In this document: piece after piece, positions 43,134 to 56,815 of the stretch
How the letters are laid out: every line of letters begins with the position of its first letter
Numbering within the stretch: the stretch's first letter is position 1
NCBI GenBank assembly: GCA_038239145.1
Contig: JBBSFB010000016.1
Coordinates: 1-64,000, forward strand
DNA length: 64,000 bases
Direction of reading: 5' to 3'
Origin: PALSA-610 sp038239145
GTDB lineage: Bacteria; Actinomycetota; Acidimicrobiia; IMCC26256; PALSA-610
Made by a program: the position numbers and the translations under genes
Notes under the pieces: model-generated
What the model was told of the DNA's origin: nothing
The model's input: only the letters and a program-made list of their open reading frames with translations
Databases searched by the model: none

Positions 43134-45088
43134 TTGCGGGTGCCGAGCCATCGGGAACGGGTTGCGATCGAACACGTGAGTCCTGATGTCGAGCGCGGTC
43201 GCTACGCGGTCAAGCGCATCGTCGACGAGACGGTCGTCGTGGAGGCCGACGCCTTCACGTACGGACACGACGAGATCGCGGTCCGGCTCGACTTCCGCCG
43301 CCGCGGGAAGCATCGGTGGCAGTCCACGTGGATGACCGCGCTCGGCAACGACCGCTGGCGAGGAGAGTTCCCCGTCGACCGCGTCGGCGAGTTCCGGTTC
43401 CGGGTGGTCGGCTGGCGGGATCCGTTCGCGACGTGGCGCCGCGACATCCTCGCCAAGTTCGACGCCGGCCAAGACGTCGAACTGGAACGAGAAGAAGGGG
43501 CGTTGCTCTCGGAGACGGCCGCCAAGCGCGCACGCACTACCGAGGCCAAGACGCTCACGGCTTGGGCTGCGCGCCTGCGCGAGAGTTTCGACCCGAACGT
43601 GCGGGCCGAGCTCGACCAGTTCGTCGCAACGGCGCGCGCCGCGCTCGACGCCGACGACGGCGCGGTATACGAGCAGACCTCGACAATCCGGGTCGAACGC
43701 CGGCTCGCCGGCTGCTCGGCGTGGTACGAGCTCTTCGCGCGTTCGGCGTCGCCCGACGCAGGTCGTTCGGGAACTCTCACCGACGTCGTCGACCGGCTCG
43801 ACACGATCGCGCGCATGGGCTTCGACGTGCTCTACCTCCCGCCGATCCACCCGATCGGGTTCGCGCACCGCAAGGGCGCGAACAACGCGACCGAAGCCGG
43901 ACCCGATGATCCCGGGAGCCCGTGGGCCATCGGCGCCGCCGACGGCGGGCACACCGCAATTCATCCGGATCTCGGCACGATCGCCGACTTCGACGTGCTC
44001 GTCGCGGCCGCACAGACTCGTGGGATCGAGATCGCGCTCGACCTCGCGTTCCAGGCATCCCCTGACCACCCGTGGGTACAGGAACATCCGGCCTGGTTCC
44101 GCCACCGTCCCGACGGGTCCGTCGCCTACGCAGAGAACCCGCCCAAGAAGTATCAGGACATCGTCCCCTTCGACTTCGAGTCGGAAGACCGGGCCGCGAT
44201 GTGGGCGGCCCTGCTCGAGGTCGTCCGATTCTGGATGAACCACGGAGTGCGCGTCTTTCGGGTCGACAATCCGCACACCAAGCCGTTCGTGTTCTGGGAA
44301 TGGCTCATCGCGCACGCCCGCGAGGACCAGCCCGACGTGATCTTCCTCGCGGAGGCGTTCACGCGACCTCGCGTCATGGAGCAGCTCGCCAAGATCGGCT
44401 TCAGCCAGTCGTACACGTATTTCACCTGGCGGAACACCAAGCACGAGCTCACCGAGTACTTCACCGAACTGACCACACCTCCTCTCTCCGACTACTTCCG
44501 TCCCAACGCGTGGCCGAACACGCCCGACATCCTCCACGAGACGTTGCAGCACGGCACCCGCGGAACGTTCATCGCGCGCGCGGTGCTCGCGGCCGGGCTG
44601 TCGTCGGTGTACGGCGTGTACGGACCCGTGTTCGAGCTGCAGGAGCACACGCCGCGCGACCCGGGATCGGAGGAGTACCTCGACTCCGAGAAATATCAGA
44701 TCCGGCACTGGGACACCGAGCGGCCCGACAGCCTGCGCTATTTCCTCGCCCGCCTGAACGAGATCCGGCGTGCGCACCCCGCGTTGCAACGCAACGACAC
44801 GCTGCGCTTCCACGACATCGACAATGGCCAGCTCCTGTGCTGGAGCAAGTCGACCGCGACCGATCACGTCCTGATGATCGTGAACCTCGACCCCGTGACA
44901 CCGCAGTCGGGCTGGACCGCGCTGGACCTCTCGTGTCTGGGCGTCGGTTGGGACGAACCCTTCGTCGTCTGCGATCTGCTGACCGGCGTCTCTTACGACT
45001 GGCGCGGCCCGTACAACTTCGTGGAGCTCGATCCCGGCGCCGTGCCCGCGCACGTCTTCGCGATCGAGCGCGTGAACCCGGAGTTCCA

Positions 45089-45092
<4 letters not shown>
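43134..45092 (+). CDS. glgE: Alpha-1,4-glucan:maltose-1-phosphate maltosyltransferase
   Basis: About 652 residues, GH13_3. It transfers maltose from maltose-1-phosphate onto alpha-glucan. The family N-terminus is RVAIEHVSPDVERGRYAVKR. The catalytic region has VFRVDNPHTKPFVFWEWL (nucleophile aspartate) and IFLAEAFTRPRVM (acid/base glutamate), with YAENPPKKYQDI and SQSYTYFTWRNTKHELTEYF. The frame opens at an ATG at 42891, but the extra 81 residues are not GlgE-like. TTG 43134 lies 6 bp after GAGGAG, and a GTG lies at 43140. The stop overlaps treS. Confidence 0.93.
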
Positions 45093-48496
<3,404 letters not shown>

Positions 48497-48515
48497 ACCC
48501 GATCCTGGAGCCCGT

Positions 48516-50474
48516 GTGAACAAGATCAGCGATCGGGCGCAGCGCCAACTGCACGCCCTCGCTCGGTCGAAGGGCGTCGAGGTTCGTTGGCGGGCCCAGG
48601 ACGGCTCCAGGCAGACGTGCTCCGACGAAACGCTGCTCGCGATCCTGCAGATGCTCCGCGTCGACGTGGCCCGCCCCGACGACGCCGCGCGCGCTCGGGC
48701 CGACCTGTACCGCGAGCATCGCGACTTGCTGATCGACCCGGTGACGGTCGCCTGGGACGGCGCTATGCCTCGCGTCTCGATCCGGCTGCCCGGTGCCGAC
48801 GCGGAGGCCGACTTCGCGATCGTCGTCACGACCGAGTCGAACGACGAGCTGCGATGGACACGCCGCGACCTGAGCGCGCAGACCAGCGCGACGACCGACC
48901 GGCACGGCAACATCGACCTCGTGGTCGGGCTCCCGCGCGGGTTCGATCCTGGTCGACACGACCTGCGGCTCACGGTCGGGAACCGGGAGGCGCGTTCGAC
49001 GCTCATCGCCGCGCCGACCCGGATCGCGAGCGGAACGACGCGCGCGTGGGGTGTGTTCGCCCCCGTGTACGCGCTCCATACCCGCGCCGATTCCGGCATG
49101 GGCGATCTCCGGGCTCTCGACCGGTTGGGCCAATGGATCGCGGGCCGCGGCGGCACGGTGATCGGCACGCTGCCGATCCTCGCCATGTTCGTCGGGCACG
49201 GGAAGGAGCCGTGCGACCCGAGTCCGTATGCACCGGTGAGCCGGCGTTTCTGGAACGAGCTGTACCTCGATCTGCGCGCCCTGCCCGAGCTCTCCGGAGC
49301 GTCGGATCTCCCGACGCCGGCATCCGCGCGATCCCTCGATCTTCCCGGGCTGGCCGCGAGCCGTCGACCCTTCCTGGAAGCGGCGGCCACCCGGATCGAC
49401 GAGAGTCCCGTCCGTCGACGCGAGCTCGAGCAATGGCTCACGACCCGTCCCGAGGCCACCGCGTACGCCGAATTCCGCGCCGCGCTCGAAGGCACCGGTC
49501 GCGGCGGCGTCGCGGTCCACGAGTACGCGCAGTGGTCGATGGCGAGCCAACTCACCGCGCTCGCGAGTTCGCTCGCCGGGCGCGGGCAATCGCTCTACAT
49601 CGATCTCCCGGTCGGCACCCATCGCGAGGGATACGACGTCGCCACCCGGCCCGAGCTCTTCGCCCGCAGCGGTTCGGTCGGCGCTCCGCCCGACGACTTC
49701 CAACCCACCGGCCAGGACTGGGGGTTCCCTCCTCTCGACCCGGACGCGGCCCGCGCCGACGGCCATGCCTACCTCGCAGCATGCCTCGACGAGCAGCTGC
49801 AGTACGCGCGACACCTGCGCCTCGACCACGTAATGGGGTTGCACCGGCTGTGGATGATCCCCGCGGGTGCGCCCGGATCGGACGGCGCCTACGTCCACTA
49901 CCCGGCCGAGGAACACTGGGCCACGATCTGCCTCGCCACCGCGCGCCACCACGCGACGATCGTCGGCGAGAACCTCGGGACCGTCCCCCTTGCGACCGAC
50001 CGGGCCATGCGCCGCCACCGCGCGCTCGGCATGTGGGTCGTCGAGTTCGAGCTCCCGGACGAAGCCGGCGCGGCCGAGGCCCGCGTGGATGCGCCGGGCG
50101 CGGGCGTGCTCGCGTGCATCGACACCCACGACCTGCCGACCTTCGCGGGCTGGTGGGCCGCGCTCGAGCAGGGCCCTCGCCGGGCCCTGCTGGCAACACT
50201 GCGCGCGTCCGGCGACCTCGATGCGGGCGACGCGGAGCCGGCCGCCGTGCTCGGCGCGGTCCTGGCGTGGATGGGCCGGAGCCGGGCGCCGTTGGTGATC
50301 GCGTCGCTCGAGGATCTGTGGCTCGAACCCATGCCGCAGAACATTCCGGGCGCCGGCCACGAAGCCGAGACATTCCGACAGCGCGCCGCGCACGGTATCG
50401 AGGAGTTCGACTCGCTCCCGACCGTGAGGCGCGCGCTCGACCGACTCGCACTCGCGCGGAGGAGCGCCTCATGA
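48516..50474 (+). CDS. malQ: 4-alpha-glucanotransferase (amylomaltase)
   Basis: A 652-residue GH77 enzyme that moves alpha-1,4-glucan segments. An N-terminal domain of about 170 residues precedes the barrel. Catalytic regions are LRLDHVMGLHRLWMIP (nucleophile), IVGENLGTVP (acid/base) and IDTHDLPTFAGWW. PYAPVSRRFWNELYLD is the N-terminal barrel signature. GTG start, 19 bp after the treS-maltokinase stop; the stop overlaps glgB (ATGA). It would process maltodextrins released or made by the neighbouring enzymes. Confidence 0.94.
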   Translation: MNKISDRAQRQLHALARSKGVEVRWRAQDGSRQTCSDETLLAILQMLRVDVARPDDAARARADLYREHRDLLIDPVTVAWDGAMPRVSIRLPGADAEADFAIVVTTESNDELRWTRRDLSAQTSATTDRHGNIDLVVGLPRGFDPGRHDLRLTVGNREARSTLIAAPTRIASGTTRAWGVFAPVYALHTRADSGMGDLRALDRLGQWIAGRGGTVIGTLPILAMFVGHGKEPCDPSPYAPVSRRFWNELYLDLRALPELSGASDLPTPASARSLDLPGLAASRRPFLEAAATRIDESPVRRRELEQWLTTRPEATAYAEFRAALEGTGRGGVAVHEYAQWSMASQLTALASSLAGRGQSLYIDLPVGTHREGYDVATRPELFARSGSVGAPPDDFQPTGQDWGFPPLDPDAARADGHAYLAACLDEQLQYARHLRLDHVMGLHRLWMIPAGAPGSDGAYVHYPAEEHWATICLATARHHATIVGENLGTVPLATDRAMRRHRALGMWVVEFELPDEAGAAEARVDAPGAGVLACIDTHDLPTFAGWWAALEQGPRRALLATLRASGDLDAGDAEPAAVLGAVLAWMGRSRAPLVIASLEDLWLEPMPQNIPGAGHEAETFRQRAAHGIEEFDSLPTVRRALDRLALARRSAS

Positions 50475-52363
50475 CGTCGTTGACCGCTGATGATCTCTAC
50501 CTGTTCAACGAAGGCCGGCACTACCGGTTGTACGAGAGGTTGGGCGCGCACGCGGCCGGAGCCGGTCGCTTCGAGTTCTCGGTCTGGGCGCCGAACGCTT
50601 CGGCTGTCTCGCTGATCGGGGATCCGAACGGTTGGCAGCCGGGATCCCACCCGCTCGGGCCGGTCGGCTCGAGCGGAGTGTGGTCGGGAACGTTCGAGGG
50701 CTGGAATGTCGGCGACCGCTACAAGTTCCGCATCGAGACCGTCGAGGGCTACACCGTCGAGAAAGCCGACCCGTTCGCGTTCGGCACCGAGCAGCTCGGC
50801 ACCGCGTCGGTCGTCACCGACCTTTCCTATACGTGGAACGACACGTCGTGGATGGATGCGCGCGGCCACCGGCAGCGCCATGACTCGCCCGTGTCGATCT
50901 ACGAAGTGCATCTCGGATCGTGGATGCGCGGTGAAGACGGGTTCACCCTCCCGTACCGCGAGGTCGCGGAGCGGCTCGCGCGCTACGCCCACGACCACGG
51001 ATTCACGCACGTGGAGCTGCTTCCCATCATGGAGCACCCGTTCTTCGGGTCGTGGGGCTACCAGACGACGTCGTACTTCGCCCCGACCGCGCGCTTCGGT
51101 TCGCCGACCGACTTCATGGCGCTCGTCGACACGCTGCACCAGCACGGTGTCGGCGTCATCCTCGACTGGGTTCCGTCGCACTTCCCGTCGGACGAGTTCG
51201 GGCTCGCGTATTTCGACGGCACCCATCTGTTCGAACACGCCGATCCCCGCCAGGGCTTCCATCCCGACTGGGGCACGCTGGTGTTCAACTACGACCGGCA
51301 CGAGGTGCGTTCGTTCCTCGTCAGCAGCGCGTGCTTCTGGCTCGACCGGTACCACGCCGACGGGTTGCGGGTCGACGCGGTCGCGTCGATGCTCTACCTC
51401 GACTACTCCCGCCAGGCGGGCGAGTGGATCCCGAACCAGTTCGGCGGTCGGGAGAACCTCGGCGCGGTGTCGTTCCTGAAAGAGATGAACGAAGAGGTGT
51501 ACCGCTCGTTCCCGGACGTGCAGACGTACGCGGAAGAGTCGACCGCGTGGCCGGGAGTCTCGCGGCCGACATATGCGAACGGTCTCGGCTTCGGGGGCAA
51601 GTGGGACATGGGTTGGATGCACGACACCCTCGAGTACTTTGCGCTCGACCCGATCCACCGCCAGTACCACCACGACGAGCTGACGTTCCGCGCCGTGTAC
51701 GCGTGGAGCGAGCACTACGTGTTGCCGCTCTCGCACGACGAGGTCGTGCACGGCAAGGGATCCCTCGCCGCGAAGATGCCGGGCGACAGCTGGCAGAAGC
51801 TCGCGAACCTGCGGTTGCTCTACGGCTACCAGTGGGCGCTACCCGGAAAGAAGCTGCTCTTCATGGGCAGCGAGCTCGGGCAGTGGGGCGAATGGGACCA
51901 CGACGGTCAGGTCGACTGGCACCTCGACCACGATCTCGCGCACGCGGGCGTGCGGCGCTGGCTCGGCGACCTCAACCGCGCCCTCCGGAACCACCCGGCG
52001 TTGTACGAGCTCGACTCCGATCCCGCCGGCTTTCGTTGGACGGTGACGGACGATCGCGCGAACAGCACGCTCGCGTTCCTGCGTTACGCGCGGGACGGTT
52101 CGCCCTTGCTGTTCGTCGGCAACTTCACGCCCGTGGTCCGCCGCAATGCGCGCATACCCGTCCCCGCGGGCGGATTCTGGCGCGAGATCCTGAACAGCGA
52201 CGCGGCCGACTACGGAGGCTCCGGGATCGGCAACATGGGAGGCGTGGATGCGCAGCCGGCGCCGGTGCACGACTACTGGTGGTCGCTCACGTTGACGCTG
52301 CCGCCGCTCTCGGCCCTGGTGCTGAAACCCGATCTGTCGGAAGCCAACGTGAGGCCGGAGTGA
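50471..52363 (+). CDS. glgB: 1,4-alpha-glucan branching enzyme
   Basis: A 630-residue GH13_9 enzyme that forms alpha-1,6 branches. A CBM48 domain at about 25-115 (FEFSVWAPNASAVSLIGDPN) precedes the barrel, with ELLPIMEHPFFGSWGYQTTS, GLRVDAVASMLYLDYSRQAG (nucleophile near 302), TYAEESTAWPGVS (acid/base near 354) and LPLSHDEVVHGKGSL. It lacks the extra N-terminal N1 module of longer GlgB proteins. In the GlgE pathway GlgB works with GlgE to build branched glucan. ATG overlaps the malQ stop. Confidence 0.95.
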   Translation: MTSLTADDLYLFNEGRHYRLYERLGAHAAGAGRFEFSVWAPNASAVSLIGDPNGWQPGSHPLGPVGSSGVWSGTFEGWNVGDRYKFRIETVEGYTVEKADPFAFGTEQLGTASVVTDLSYTWNDTSWMDARGHRQRHDSPVSIYEVHLGSWMRGEDGFTLPYREVAERLARYAHDHGFTHVELLPIMEHPFFGSWGYQTTSYFAPTARFGSPTDFMALVDTLHQHGVGVILDWVPSHFPSDEFGLAYFDGTHLFEHADPRQGFHPDWGTLVFNYDRHEVRSFLVSSACFWLDRYHADGLRVDAVASMLYLDYSRQAGEWIPNQFGGRENLGAVSFLKEMNEEVYRSFPDVQTYAEESTAWPGVSRPTYANGLGFGGKWDMGWMHDTLEYFALDPIHRQYHHDELTFRAVYAWSEHYVLPLSHDEVVHGKGSLAAKMPGDSWQKLANLRLLYGYQWALPGKKLLFMGSELGQWGEWDHDGQVDWHLDHDLAHAGVRRWLGDLNRALRNHPALYELDSDPAGFRWTVTDDRANSTLAFLRYARDGSPLLFVGNFTPVVRRNARIPVPAGGFWREILNSDAADYGGSGIGNMGGVDAQPAPVHDYWWSLTLTLPPLSALVLKPDLSEANVRPE

Positions 52364-54162
52364 CCAGGCTGGGCGCGTGGGTGCGGGATTCGGGGGTCGA
52401 GTTCGCGGTGTGGGCACCGGATCGCGAGCGGGTCGAGGTGGTGGTGTCGGCGCCCGGACTCCGCCGAAAGACGATGGCGCGCGACGACCGGGGATACCAC
52501 TCCACGTTCGTCGACGGCATCGGCGCCGGGGCCCGGTACCTGTTCGCGCTGGATACCGACCTCGTCCTCGCCGACCCGGCGTCGCGATCTCAACCCGACG
52601 GCGTCCACGGCGAGTCCGAGGTGGCCGCGTCCGCGTTCGCGTGGACGGATCAGGCGTGGCGTGGCGTCTCGTTGACCGACTACGTCGTGTACGAGCTCCA
52701 CGTCGGGACCTTCACCGATGACGGAACCTTCGACGCCGCGATCGCTCGGCTCGACGCCGTCCGCGACCTCGGCGTCACCGCCGTCGAGCTCATGCCGGTG
52801 GCCGAGTTCCCAGGCGCGCGCAACTGGGGCTACGACGGCGTGTTCCCCTACGCGGCCCAGTCGACATACGGCGGCCCGGACGGGCTGCGCCGCCTGGTCG
52901 ACGCCGCCCACGCCCGCGGGCTGGCCGTCGTGCTCGACGTCGTCTACAACCACATCGGGCCGGAGGGCGACGTCCTTCCCGAGTACGGGCCCTACTTCAC
53001 CGATCACTACCGCACGCCGTGGGGATCGGCCCTCAACTTCGACGGCCACGGCAGCGACGAGGTCCGGCGTTTCTTCGTCGACAACGCGTTGCAATGGGTC
53101 GACGACTTCCACGTCGACGCGCTCCGGCTCGACGCCGTACATGCGATCATCGACCCGAGCGCGTATCCGTTCGTCGAGCAGTTGACCGACGCGGTGCACG
53201 CGTTCTCGGCGACGAGCCCGCGACCCGCGTACGTCATCGCGGAGAGCGCCGCCAATGACGCCCGGCTGGTTGCGAACAAGGACCGCAACGGGATCGGCTG
53301 CGACTGCCAATGGAACGACGACTTCCATCACGCGCTCCACGCATTGCTCACCGGCGAGCGCGACGGGTACTACGTCGACTTCGGGAGCGTGTCGGATCTC
53401 GCGCTCACCTATCGCGAGGCCTTCGCGTACGCGTACCGCTTCTCGCAGTTCCGCGACATGCACCACGGGAGGAGCGCGGCCGGGCTCCCGGGTGAGCGGT
53501 TCGTGGTGTTCGACCAGAACCACGATCAGATCGGCAATCGGGCCCGGGGCGATCGGATCGTCCACCAGATCGGGCTCGATGGGGCGCGCATCGCGGCCGC
53601 AGCGGTCGTGGCCGCGCCGTTCGTGCCGCTGCTGTTCATGGGCGAGGAATACGGCGAGACCAACCCGTTCCCCTATTTCGTCTCGCACGGCGACCCCGAG
53701 CTCGTCGAGGCGGTGCGACGCGGTCGGGCCGAAGAGTTCGGCCTCCGGCCGGAAGACGCGCTCGACCCCCAGGCCGAGACGACCTTCGTTTCGGCGAAGC
53801 TCGATTGGGCCAAACGCGCGCAAGGTGAGCACGCCGCGCTCCTGGATTGGTATCGCGCGCTGCTGGGGCTGCGGGCCGAGCGCCCCGCGCTCTCGATCCT
53901 CGATCCCGAGCTGCTCTACACCGACGTGTTCGAGGAACAGCGCGCGCTCGTGCTCGTACGCGAGGCCGCGGGCGACACGGTCGCAGTGGTTCTCGCGTTC
54001 GACGACGACACCCGCGAGATCGAGCTCACGCTCCCGGACGGTCCGTGGAACGTGCTGCTCGACACGCACGCCGACGAACGTCACGAGATCACGCTGCTCG
54101 GGGCGAACTCTCCGGTTTCGGTGCAGCTGCCGCCCCGCTCCGCGCTCGTCCTCGGCACATGA
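52360..54162 (+). CDS. treZ: Malto-oligosyltrehalose trehalohydrolase
   Basis: A 600-residue GH13_10 enzyme that releases trehalose from maltooligosyltrehalose made by TreY. It has an N-terminal CBM48 (WVRDSGVEFAVWAPDRERVE), VYELHVGTFTDDGTFDAAI, ELMPVAEFPGARNWGYDGVF, ALRLDAVHAIIDPSAYPFVE, VIAESAANDARLV and FDQNHDQIGNRARGDR. GTG start overlaps the glgB stop (GTGA) and its own stop overlaps treY (ATGA). Confidence 0.95.
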   Translation: MTRLGAWVRDSGVEFAVWAPDRERVEVVVSAPGLRRKTMARDDRGYHSTFVDGIGAGARYLFALDTDLVLADPASRSQPDGVHGESEVAASAFAWTDQAWRGVSLTDYVVYELHVGTFTDDGTFDAAIARLDAVRDLGVTAVELMPVAEFPGARNWGYDGVFPYAAQSTYGGPDGLRRLVDAAHARGLAVVLDVVYNHIGPEGDVLPEYGPYFTDHYRTPWGSALNFDGHGSDEVRRFFVDNALQWVDDFHVDALRLDAVHAIIDPSAYPFVEQLTDAVHAFSATSPRPAYVIAESAANDARLVANKDRNGIGCDCQWNDDFHHALHALLTGERDGYYVDFGSVSDLALTYREAFAYAYRFSQFRDMHHGRSAAGLPGERFVVFDQNHDQIGNRARGDRIVHQIGLDGARIAAAAVVAAPFVPLLFMGEEYGETNPFPYFVSHGDPELVEAVRRGRAEEFGLRPEDALDPQAETTFVSAKLDWAKRAQGEHAALLDWYRALLGLRAERPALSILDPELLYTDVFEEQRALVLVREAAGDTVAVVLAFDDDTREIELTLPDGPWNVLLDTHADERHEITLLGANSPVSVQLPPRSALVLGT

Positions 54163-56264
54163 CGCCCGCGCCCGTCTCGACGTATCGGCTCCAGTTGAAT
54201 CGCGAGTTCGACCTCGGCGCGGCGACGCGCCTCGTGCCGTATCTCGATCGTCTCGGCGTCGACTGGCTCTACCTCGCCCCGATCTTCGCAGCGCAGCCCG
54301 GGAGCGCGCACGGTTACGACGTCATCGACCCGACCGCGGTGAATCCCGAGCTCGGCGGACGCGTCGCACTCGAGGGGCTCGCGCGCGCGGCGCACACGGC
54401 CGGGATGCGAATCCTGATCGACATCGTCCCGAACCACGAAGCGGCCACGCCCGAGAACGCCCGCTGGCAGGCCGCTCTCGCCTCGCACGAACCGGGCTGG
54501 TTCGACGTCGACTGGCCCGGCGACGACTCATCCGGCGGCGAGAGCAGGCCCCGTTACCGCCGCTTCTTCGACGTCGACGGCCTGGTCGGCGTGCGGGTCG
54601 AGGACGACGACGTCTTGCTTGCTTCCCACGCGCTCATCCTCGAGCTGCTCGAACGGGGAATCGTCGACGGACTACGCGTCGACCATGTCGACGGCCTCGC
54701 TGACCCCGGCGCGTACCTCGAACGACTTGCCCAGTTGACCGGCGGCGCGTTCACCGTCGTCGAGAAGATCGTGGCCCGCGACGAGTCGTTACCGGATTGG
54801 CCGGTCGCGGGCACGACCGGATACGAGGCCGGAGACGCGTTGACCGCGCTGTGCATCGATCCTGAAGGTCGGACCCAACTCGAGTCGGCTCTGCTCGCCG
54901 AGAACGGGAACGTGTCGTTCGAAGCCGTCGAGCGAGCGTGCAAGGCGCTCGTCCTCGACGACCTGTTCCACCCCGAGTGGGAACGGGTACGCGCGCTCCT
55001 CGCCGACGATTCCCGGGCACCGGCGCTGCGCGAGATCACGCTTGCGCTCGACGTGTACCGCACGTACGACAGCACCGCCGAAGACCGCGAACGCCTCGAT
55101 CGGGCGAGCCGGTTCGTCGCACCCGACGCGGCGGCAGCCGTGCAGGGGCGGCTCCTCGACCGGCCGGTCGACGAGCTGACGACGCGCTGGCGTCAGCTCA
55201 GTGGCCCGGTCATGGCCAAGGGTCACGAAGACACCGCGTGCTACCGGTACCCCGCTCTGCTCGCCCAGAACGAGGTCGGTGGTGATCCGGGTGCGGACGA
55301 GTGCGACGCTGTGACGCGTTTTCATACACTCGCGCGCAACTACTCCGGGCTCATCGCGACGAGCACGCATGATTCGAAGCGCAGCGAAGATATCCGGGCC
55401 CGGTTGAGCGTGCTCTCGGAGCGCAGCCCCGAGTTCGAGGTCGGCCTCCGCCGGTGGCGCAACCTCGTCGGATCCGCGCCCGGCGTCACCGCGACCGAAC
55501 AGCGCTTCGTCGCCCAGACGCTCTTGGGCGCGTGGCCGCTCGATACCGCCGCGATCGCAGAGTTCGAGACCCGCATCGCCGAGTACCTCACCAAGGCCCT
55601 GCGCGAGGCCAAGCAACAGACCGACTGGATCGACCCCGACGAGGCGCACGAGCGCGACGTGATCGAGTGCGCGCGCCGGACGATCGCGAACGGCGGCGCG
55701 CTCCTGCACGAGGCGTTCGGCGCGCTCGTCGACGACGTCATGTTCTTCGGTGCACTCAACTCACTCGCGATGCTCACGTGGAAGCTCGGGATGCCGGGTA
55801 CACCCGACATCTACCGCGGCTGCGAGCTCTGGGACTTCTCGCTCGTCGACCCCGACAACCGCCGACCGGTCGACTTCGCCTCGCGCCGGCGCGTGCTCGA
55901 ATCCATCGAGCACGCCGATCTCGCGACGATGCTGCGCGAGTGGCGCTCGGGCGCGATCAAGATGTACGTCACCGCGACCGGGCTCCGGACCCGGCGCGAG
56001 CATCCCGACCTCTTCCGGGTCGGCGAGTACGTGCCGCTCGACGCGCCCGCGGGCCTCCTCGCGTACGCGCGCCACCTCGAAGGAACGTGGGCTGTCGTGC
56101 TCGCACCCCGCCTCTCGACGAGTCTCACCCCACGCGGGCACTGGCCGGTCGGCGCGCAAACGTGGGGCGGCGCCGTGTTCTCATTGCCCGACGGGCCCGG
56201 CACCGAGATCGACCTGGCGCGGACCCTGGGAACCCTGCCGGTCGCACTCGTCGTCATCCCCTGA
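54159..56264 (+). CDS. treY: Malto-oligosyltrehalose synthase
   Basis: A 701-residue GH13_26 enzyme that isomerises the reducing-end linkage of maltodextrins to form maltooligosyltrehalose. It begins STYRLQLNREFDLGAATRLV, then DWLYLAPIFAAQPGSAHGYD, ILIDIVPNHEA, GLRVDHVDGLADPGAYLERL, VVEKIVARDESLP, KGHEDTACYRYPALLAQNEV and STHDSKRSEDIRARL. Last gene of the six-gene alpha-glucan operon. Confidence 0.96.
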   Translation: MTPAPVSTYRLQLNREFDLGAATRLVPYLDRLGVDWLYLAPIFAAQPGSAHGYDVIDPTAVNPELGGRVALEGLARAAHTAGMRILIDIVPNHEAATPENARWQAALASHEPGWFDVDWPGDDSSGGESRPRYRRFFDVDGLVGVRVEDDDVLLASHALILELLERGIVDGLRVDHVDGLADPGAYLERLAQLTGGAFTVVEKIVARDESLPDWPVAGTTGYEAGDALTALCIDPEGRTQLESALLAENGNVSFEAVERACKALVLDDLFHPEWERVRALLADDSRAPALREITLALDVYRTYDSTAEDRERLDRASRFVAPDAAAAVQGRLLDRPVDELTTRWRQLSGPVMAKGHEDTACYRYPALLAQNEVGGDPGADECDAVTRFHTLARNYSGLIATSTHDSKRSEDIRARLSVLSERSPEFEVGLRRWRNLVGSAPGVTATEQRFVAQTLLGAWPLDTAAIAEFETRIAEYLTKALREAKQQTDWIDPDEAHERDVIECARRTIANGGALLHEAFGALVDDVMFFGALNSLAMLTWKLGMPGTPDIYRGCELWDFSLVDPDNRRPVDFASRRRVLESIEHADLATMLREWRSGAIKMYVTATGLRTRREHPDLFRVGEYVPLDAPAGLLAYARHLEGTWAVVLAPRLSTSLTPRGHWPVGAQTWGGAVFSLPDGPGTEIDLARTLGTLPVALVVIP

Positions 56265-56284
56265 TCGGGATCCCGGCCGGGGGG

Positions 56285-56593
56285 TCAGACCGAGTCGGCT
56301 TCGGGGAGGACGGCCGCCGCTCTCGGCTGGAACCGATCGCTCACCCCGGCGGCCTCGAGGGCCTGCAAAAGGCGGTCCGGCGGATTGTCGAGGACTACGG
56401 GCAGACCGCGGCGCTTCGCGTTGCGGGTCAGCCAGACCAACATGCCCACCGTCGAGTCGTCGACGATGGCGATCGCAGAGCAATCGACCTCGATCTGGGC
56501 GTGCGCGTGCTCGATCACCCGGCTCGCGTTCGTCGTGAATTCCAGGCGGGTGGTGTAGTCGAGCCGGTCCGGGAGGACGAGTCGATCGCTCAC
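56285..56593 (-). CDS. STAS-domain protein (anti-sigma factor antagonist-like)
   Basis: A 102-residue STAS protein. It has IEVDCSAIAIVDDSTVGMLV, where the DDSTVG segment matches the antagonist phosphorylation site, and a tail PPDRLLQALEAAGVSDRF typical of the fold. GTG start with GGGGAGG about 9 bp upstream. It is outside the stress island and has no kinase neighbour. It converges on treY and is divergent from the GAF-ANTAR gene. Confidence 0.85.
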   Translation of the reverse strand: MSDRLVLPDRLDYTTRLEFTTNASRVIEHAHAQIEVDCSAIAIVDDSTVGMLVWLTRNAKRRGLPVVLDNPPDRLLQALEAAGVSDRFQPRAAAVLPEADSV

Positions 56594-56815
56594 GGGTTTG
56601 GTCCTCCCCCGAATGCTCCACTCCGAGAAGACCGGACCGCGCGGCTCGAGCCCGAACGCGCCCGGACTGGGCCGGGCGTGTACTCACGCTACAAGGCCGG
56701 ACGTCCATCCCGGTCACCGGCGTGCAAATCGGACACCAGTAGGCTCCGCGGTTTACGAGTCGGCCACTCTCCTCGAGTCGTGGGGCAGCGACTGGCGTCC
56801 TGCACAGGAGCCTTC